A stretch of 30,039 bases of DNA, from assembly GCA_026260175.1 (NCBI GenBank), contig JAKCWW010006874.1, forward strand, positions 1 through 30,039, written 5' to 3'. A model generated the notes under the pieces. The model was not told where the DNA came from. It saw only the letters and a program-made list of their open reading frames with translations, and did no database searches. A program made the position numbers and the translations under genes. The stretch is from Reticulitermes lucifugus (taxonomy: Eukaryota; Arthropoda; Insecta; Blattodea; Rhinotermitidae). Shown piece by piece: positions 25,466 through 30,039 of this stretch (position 1 is its first letter; each line of letters begins with the position of its first letter).

Positions 25466-26769
25466 TGAAACCCTTGAATTGTATAAAATATGGTAACAGA
25501 ACATTAGCCTACTTTGACTCCTCTTGTATTGTCTCTGTGCACGAAGTTACTGAGAGACACTTTTGAAGAATGCAACTGCCCTGTAAATTCCACATTTTAC
25601 ATTGTGGTGGTATAAAGCAGCTAAACATTTTTCCCTTCCCTGTATTTCCCATGTGCTGTCCTAAGTAAATTATCTTATAAGGCAGATTGCTGTACACTTG
25701 TAATATTGTGAGTTTGTTTTAAGCCATGTTAGTGAGGACATTTCTGCTGCATTTCATCACTTGATAACATTGCCTGTAACTGGGCATACTGCAGGTATGA
25801 TTTGCCCAACATAAATTATTACTACCAAAATACTAGTTGTAGAAGTTTTTCACACTGATCTTTCTTTTCTACAGACTTTCCATGTTTATGATTGTCTTGT
25901 ATAATAAGGTATGAGTTTATACAGTATCTGGTAAGTTGTTAGAACGTATCAGAGTTAAACATTGTCTTTTCTTTTAAAATGAGTATATGAATGCAGAATA
26001 TATCTGTTTCTATTTGGAATGGTCTTTTGTAAGTTTGATTTGGACATAACAATGGTGGCTGGCATTCAGCATAATTGTAATTGTTATTTTATCAGTTTAT
26101 GGTTGGTTATCCATTCTAAGTAATGGTACTGTTAGTATGAATCAGTTGTTATTGTTTATGTCCAGAATCTTCACTACATTCCTTCTTTCCTGATTCCTGG
26201 AAAATTAATCAGACTGAACTGCTAAGTTAGTATAGTAGTACTGTATGTCCCCTGCAAGGTAAAACTGTGCATTACACAGAGCTATGTAGAGTGGTATATG
26301 TACGTCCCAGAAGACCAAGGAAGTTTTTGTCTGCTGAGAACATTCTTGACAAGTTGATTACTTTATAATTGCAGTGAACCAATAAAATAGAACTACAGTA
26401 TGTTACAGATCTTCAACTTATATTGCCATGTGAAATCTATATTTATGTGAATCTATTGCACTGTACCAAGAACACAACAGAGTTGTAGTGGTGTCTTATT
26501 TTTTGCACTTTATATAAATTGATCACTTTGAAAGGTTAGCAGTTTATCATATTACCTTATTGGGCTAGCGCATTAATTTCAGCAGAAAATGTTTCAGGCA
26601 CTTCCTTTATTTTTCTGGAGTGACATTTACTTACTGGTTTATTTAACAATTTCCAACAATAAGCTTATATGGTGTCAGATTAGTGAATAATGAACTGGAA
26701 AGGGTGTGACAAAACATGGCTGTGGCATAATTTAAGGGATTTTTCCCTGTACTTGCTGTGAAAATAAGA

Positions 26770-26865
26770 AACATAGAACAGCTGGCCCGTGAATTGAGAT
26801 TTGGACCTGGGCTTTCCCAGATACAACATAGGAGCCCTCATTACTCAACCGCAACATTTCGTTAC
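26770..26865 (-). repeat. tRNA-related SINE head remnant
   Basis: Minus strand: GCGGTTGAGTAATGAGGGCT carries an A-box-like block and is followed by CTGGGAAAGCCCAGGTCCAA, leading into B-box-like GGTCCAAATCTC. Spacing and order fit a tRNA-derived head; no body or tail can be defined. Confidence 0.4.
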
Positions 26866-27224
26866 AGTACCATCATCTATCTACTGAGTTTAATAAATGT
26901 ACACTGTTAAAACACTATGCTATATTTCCTTTTGTACAGCAGCCTGAAAAGAAAACATGCTTGATGTGAAAATCTGTAGTACTGATTTTGGTGGCTAATC
27001 TGAATTTATCTTGGCATCACACAAATTTGTGATAAGATCACTCACATCACCAACACTTCTGTTACTGGAACAGATCAGAATATCACTGTCAGACTGATAA
27101 GATGTACATGCCAAAGAATAGAATCAAATTATTCCTATTCTTAACATATCTGAAAAACTACTGTAATGAGTACACACTTTCTTCATAATTTTACTTTTTA
27201 AGATGTTTCTTGTGTACTGCAAAC

Positions 27225-27239
27225 CAATTTACTATAATT
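27225..27239 (+). repeat. 15-bp direct repeat (left), likely target-site duplication
   Basis: caatttactataatt is repeated exactly at 27518-27532, flanking the inverted-repeat element. The length fits LINE-type target-primed insertion. Confidence 0.6.
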
Positions 27240-27517
27240 AATTATTTATTCCAACAAATGCACTACACTATTTTAGTGTTTTCTTGTCCCTACATATGTT
27301 TCGGCACTTATAGTGCCATCTTCAGGGGTACGGCACAGATAATATAAAGTTCATTAATGCCCAACAGGCAAAATTAGTATACCATTATGACACCCCTGAA
27401 GATGGCACTATAAGTGCCGAAACATATGTAGGGACAAGAAAACACTAAAATAGTGTAGTGCATTTGTTGGAATAAAAAAATAATTACTGAAATGCACGGT
27501 ACAGATAATATAAAGTT
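27240..27517. mobile_element. Insertion with an 85-bp perfect inverted repeat
   Basis: The arms at 27245-27329 and 27392-27476 are exact reverse complements over 85 bases, separated by 62 bases. Each arm contains the small hairpin ggcactataagtgcc next to cctgaagat and cgaaac, a layout seen at the 3' ends of insect LINEs. The right arm runs into an A7 tract. An 18-20-base segment (acagataatataaagttca) occurs once in the loop (about 27336) and once beyond the right arm (27501). The whole is bounded by 15-bp direct repeats. It looks like a recent fold-back, retroposon-derived insertion. Confidence 0.7.
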
Positions 27518-27532
27518 CAATTTACTATAATT
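27518..27532 (+). repeat. 15-bp direct repeat (right), likely target-site duplication
   Basis: Exact partner of 27225-27239. Confidence 0.6.
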
Positions 27533-30039
27533 TAACGAAAAACATTCTTAGAGGGAAAATCCTAACAGTAATTGTTTATATGCTCTAAATGTACGTTAGC
27601 CCTTTGATGCCAAACATTATATATGTGTAATGTGCAGTGTGATACACAAAACACCTAATATATAAATATGTCCGCTTTTATGCAGCCCGATTTAAAATTA
27701 GTCTTTTGCAGATCACTACGGGCATTTAATTAGGGCACTGAGGGGTGTTTATATCTGGGCACAAAGTTACCTCTCCCTTCTTTAAAATTCAAACGTCTGG
27801 TCATTCAGTCCATGCTATTTAAATAGAAATAAGAATCTCTGTGATCCAGCCCTTATATTTTGGAGAATATATTTCAATAGTATGTAATATCTGTGAAGAG
27901 TTGGTACAAGGAACATCACAGAAAAAATTTACCTATGTGCTGTGCCTTCCCTTTTCCCTTAAGAAGTGATCAATGATATGGGCCACATAAACTAAGGATC
28001 CTGTATTTGTCTACTGCCCTGCTAGCCTCTGTCATCGACCTCAAAGATTTGTACATAAGTGGAATGGAATATGTGGAAGCACACTGGATGGCAAAGCCTA
28101 ACAGCTTCAGGGAGATATGGAGGGGATCAATCCATGCAATTTTGTGATCTTGGAATAAATTAAAATCTGCTCTGCTGGCAGATTTGACAACCAGAACATG
28201 CTATTCTCCACTACCTACTGGCCTTTTAACTATAAATGCTGATGTATGTCGACTGTCTTATCACAAGACACTAATTCTCTGAAATGTTGAGGAAATGGAT
28301 ATAAGATCAACCACAAACTTCCATGAAAGCCCTAAAAGGCTTTAATTACCAAGCAGTAATACAAGAATAATGTAGGTAATGAAAGTTGGTAAACCACATA
28401 TTTCTTTGCACTTTCAACCACTTTTCTTAGTGGCTACTTTGTAAACACCTGATGGCACTATGTTCTAAATTAGCAAAAAGCATTGGCATCATGGCTCTGG
28501 AACTGTCAAGAATACTAAGGAATATCCACTGCAACAAAACTGCGTGTAACAAAAAATACTCCTGTTGGGACTTTTTGACAAATCAACAAGTATTTTAATT
28601 TAGACCCCCACCTTTGAACATTTACTGTTTCTACATTTCAGCACAGCTGAATGTAGTTATGAAGAAGTGATGTCTGATATGCTCTGAGAAAGCAAGAAAT
28701 ATATTACAGTTCTGGTTTAGGTGCTTCTGGTAAAGTCAGTTGCAAGACAAAAAGCCTAACAAATGTAAAGGTGGGGAAAATACTGTAGGTTATTGTGAAT
28801 GAAAATAAGGCATGTCCATATTACTATTCATATCATTGTGTTGTAGTCTTACACTGAGTAAATAAACAGAATAACCATCAGAAAACCTCATAAAGTGCTG
28901 AATTAAATTACACATCCTTTACATCACTAGAGTAATGGCAGCAAGAACTTACTGTTATTATTATTACTTTTTATCAGTAATACCTATTATAAATAGTTTT
29001 ATCTGTACACTGACATACAGTTTTAATTTACTGCATACAACTTGTTAAGGAATGTCCTCCAGATAACCTCAAAAGTAAGTCAAAACATGTTGAAGTGTGT
29101 AACATAATTCATCAGTACATTTCATGACATGTTCTGATGGTTGCACTGGGTGGAGTACCAATGGAACGTTGTGCTTCGCCATGAGTTCTCTTATAATAAA
29201 TGTGAAATAGGACAGTGAATTGTCATGAAGCAACATCCACAAACACAACTTAAAATTTTCAGTCTCTTCTTTTCCTCACTGACACTCAATCTCTCTGACA
29301 TTACAGAAGATAATTTTCACATGGACAGCAATGATTACTGCCTCAATGTGTAACGATGAATGACAGAGACTTTGATCATCTTTCACAGAAATTCTACTCC
29401 ATTTAAACTGAACACACATTCATATGTTCCGCAACAGATAGTTTTTTTTTCTGAATGTAGGTTGAAGCGCTTCACAGATTTACATGGACATCTTTCCATG
29501 TTTCACAAAGAAATGGTGGTAAACTTGTTCTGCAGTGCCCACAGTTTCATAGTATGATGACTGTGTAATGAATATTGATATCATGGGAACAATTTTGAAT
29601 TGAATATGTACAGCCTATAAGATTTTTTCGCATAGAATTAGTGAGAGAGCTTGTAAGAGGTAGCAGTGATGGAAATTTCCATTTAGCCAGCCAGCTATGT
29701 TTTAAGTAAGTTTGTTTAGATTAGCAAGACCACACACTTGCTTGCAGATGGCCATGGGTCTGCAGCCTCAGCACATAGTTTTAGGAGCCTAGAAGGATTA
29801 AATTAAGAGTTTTGAAATTATAAGACTAGGTATAATTGGTTAAGAGAGTTATAGATGAGCTGAGAGCAGCCATGTTGAGGAGATTTGGGCGTGGATTTGG
29901 AGGTAATAAATAGAAGTGAAGACAATGGAAGAGCGTCTTTTGGCATCAGTTTTCGGTCGGTGATATTCGAAATTTCAACCTTAGAAATTTTAATGAACAA
30001 AGGAGTAATGATTTTTTTCACTAATTGTTAAAGTGAATA
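27533..30039. other. Non-coding region to the window end
   Basis: AT-rich sequence. No exon, RNA gene or clear repeat family was found. A small palindrome (accacttttcttagtggc, near 28418-28435) followed by cacctgatggcac faintly resembles an old LINE 3' end. Open frames at 29360 and 29818 are short and lack any signature. Confidence 0.4.

Larger units (their letters stand above)
25071..27224 (+). other. PP2A-C 3' UTR and downstream non-coding DNA
   Basis: AT-rich, no coding signal. AATAAA motifs at 25460-25465, 26381-26386 and 26892-26897 allow 3' UTRs of about 0.4, 1.3 or 1.8 kb. The first is closest and most likely to be used. A SINE-like head lies at 26770-26865. Confidence 0.5.

Overview
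The window is eukaryotic and almost certainly from an insect. It has split genes with GT-AG introns, an AT-rich background, tRNA-derived SINEs, non-LTR retrotransposon remnants, a decayed piggyBac copy and a short interstitial run of the arthropod telomere unit TTAGG. The SINE and LINE families resemble ones I associate with cockroach, termite and other polyneopteran genomes. That lineage call is memory-based and only moderately confident.

Three genes can be rebuilt exon by exon with intact reading frames and canonical splice sites. (1) RACK1-A, minus strand, 12430 to 1825, has seven coding exons and 317 aa and is a well-conserved receptor for activated C kinase 1. (2) RACK1-B, minus strand, 21229 to 14000, has seven coding exons at exactly the same positions and phases and 320 aa. 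It is about 76% identical to RACK1-A by my hand alignment. (3) The PP2A catalytic subunit (mts / PPP2CA orthologue), plus strand, 21993 to 25070, has six coding exons and 309 aa and is near-identical to the animal consensus.

Layout: 1-1734 is the region downstream of RACK1-A, with one decayed SINE-like stretch. 1825-12430 is RACK1-A, whose introns carry a broken piggyBac transposase (4786-6428), two copies of one SINE family and one copy of another. 12431-13999 lies between the two paralogues. 14000-21229 is RACK1-B, whose introns carry two more SINE copies and three LINE fragments on the opposite strand. 21230-21992 is a 763-bp head-to-head promoter region shared by RACK1-B and PP2A-C, with a palindromic CRE. 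21993-25070 is PP2A-C. From 25071 to the end are its 3' UTR and non-coding DNA, including an 85-bp perfect inverted repeat bounded by 15-bp direct repeats.

RACK1 is a seven-bladed WD40 scaffold on the 40S ribosomal subunit that also docks PKC, Src-family kinases and, in reports on IGF-1 receptor signalling, PP2A. The main point of interest is the old tandem RACK1 pair. RACK1-B is intact, but its ribosome-docking Arg-Asp-Lys turn has become Arg-Asp-Cys (Lys38 to Cys), and each paralogue has lost a different known phosphotyrosine position. This suggests that the two copies have divided their roles.
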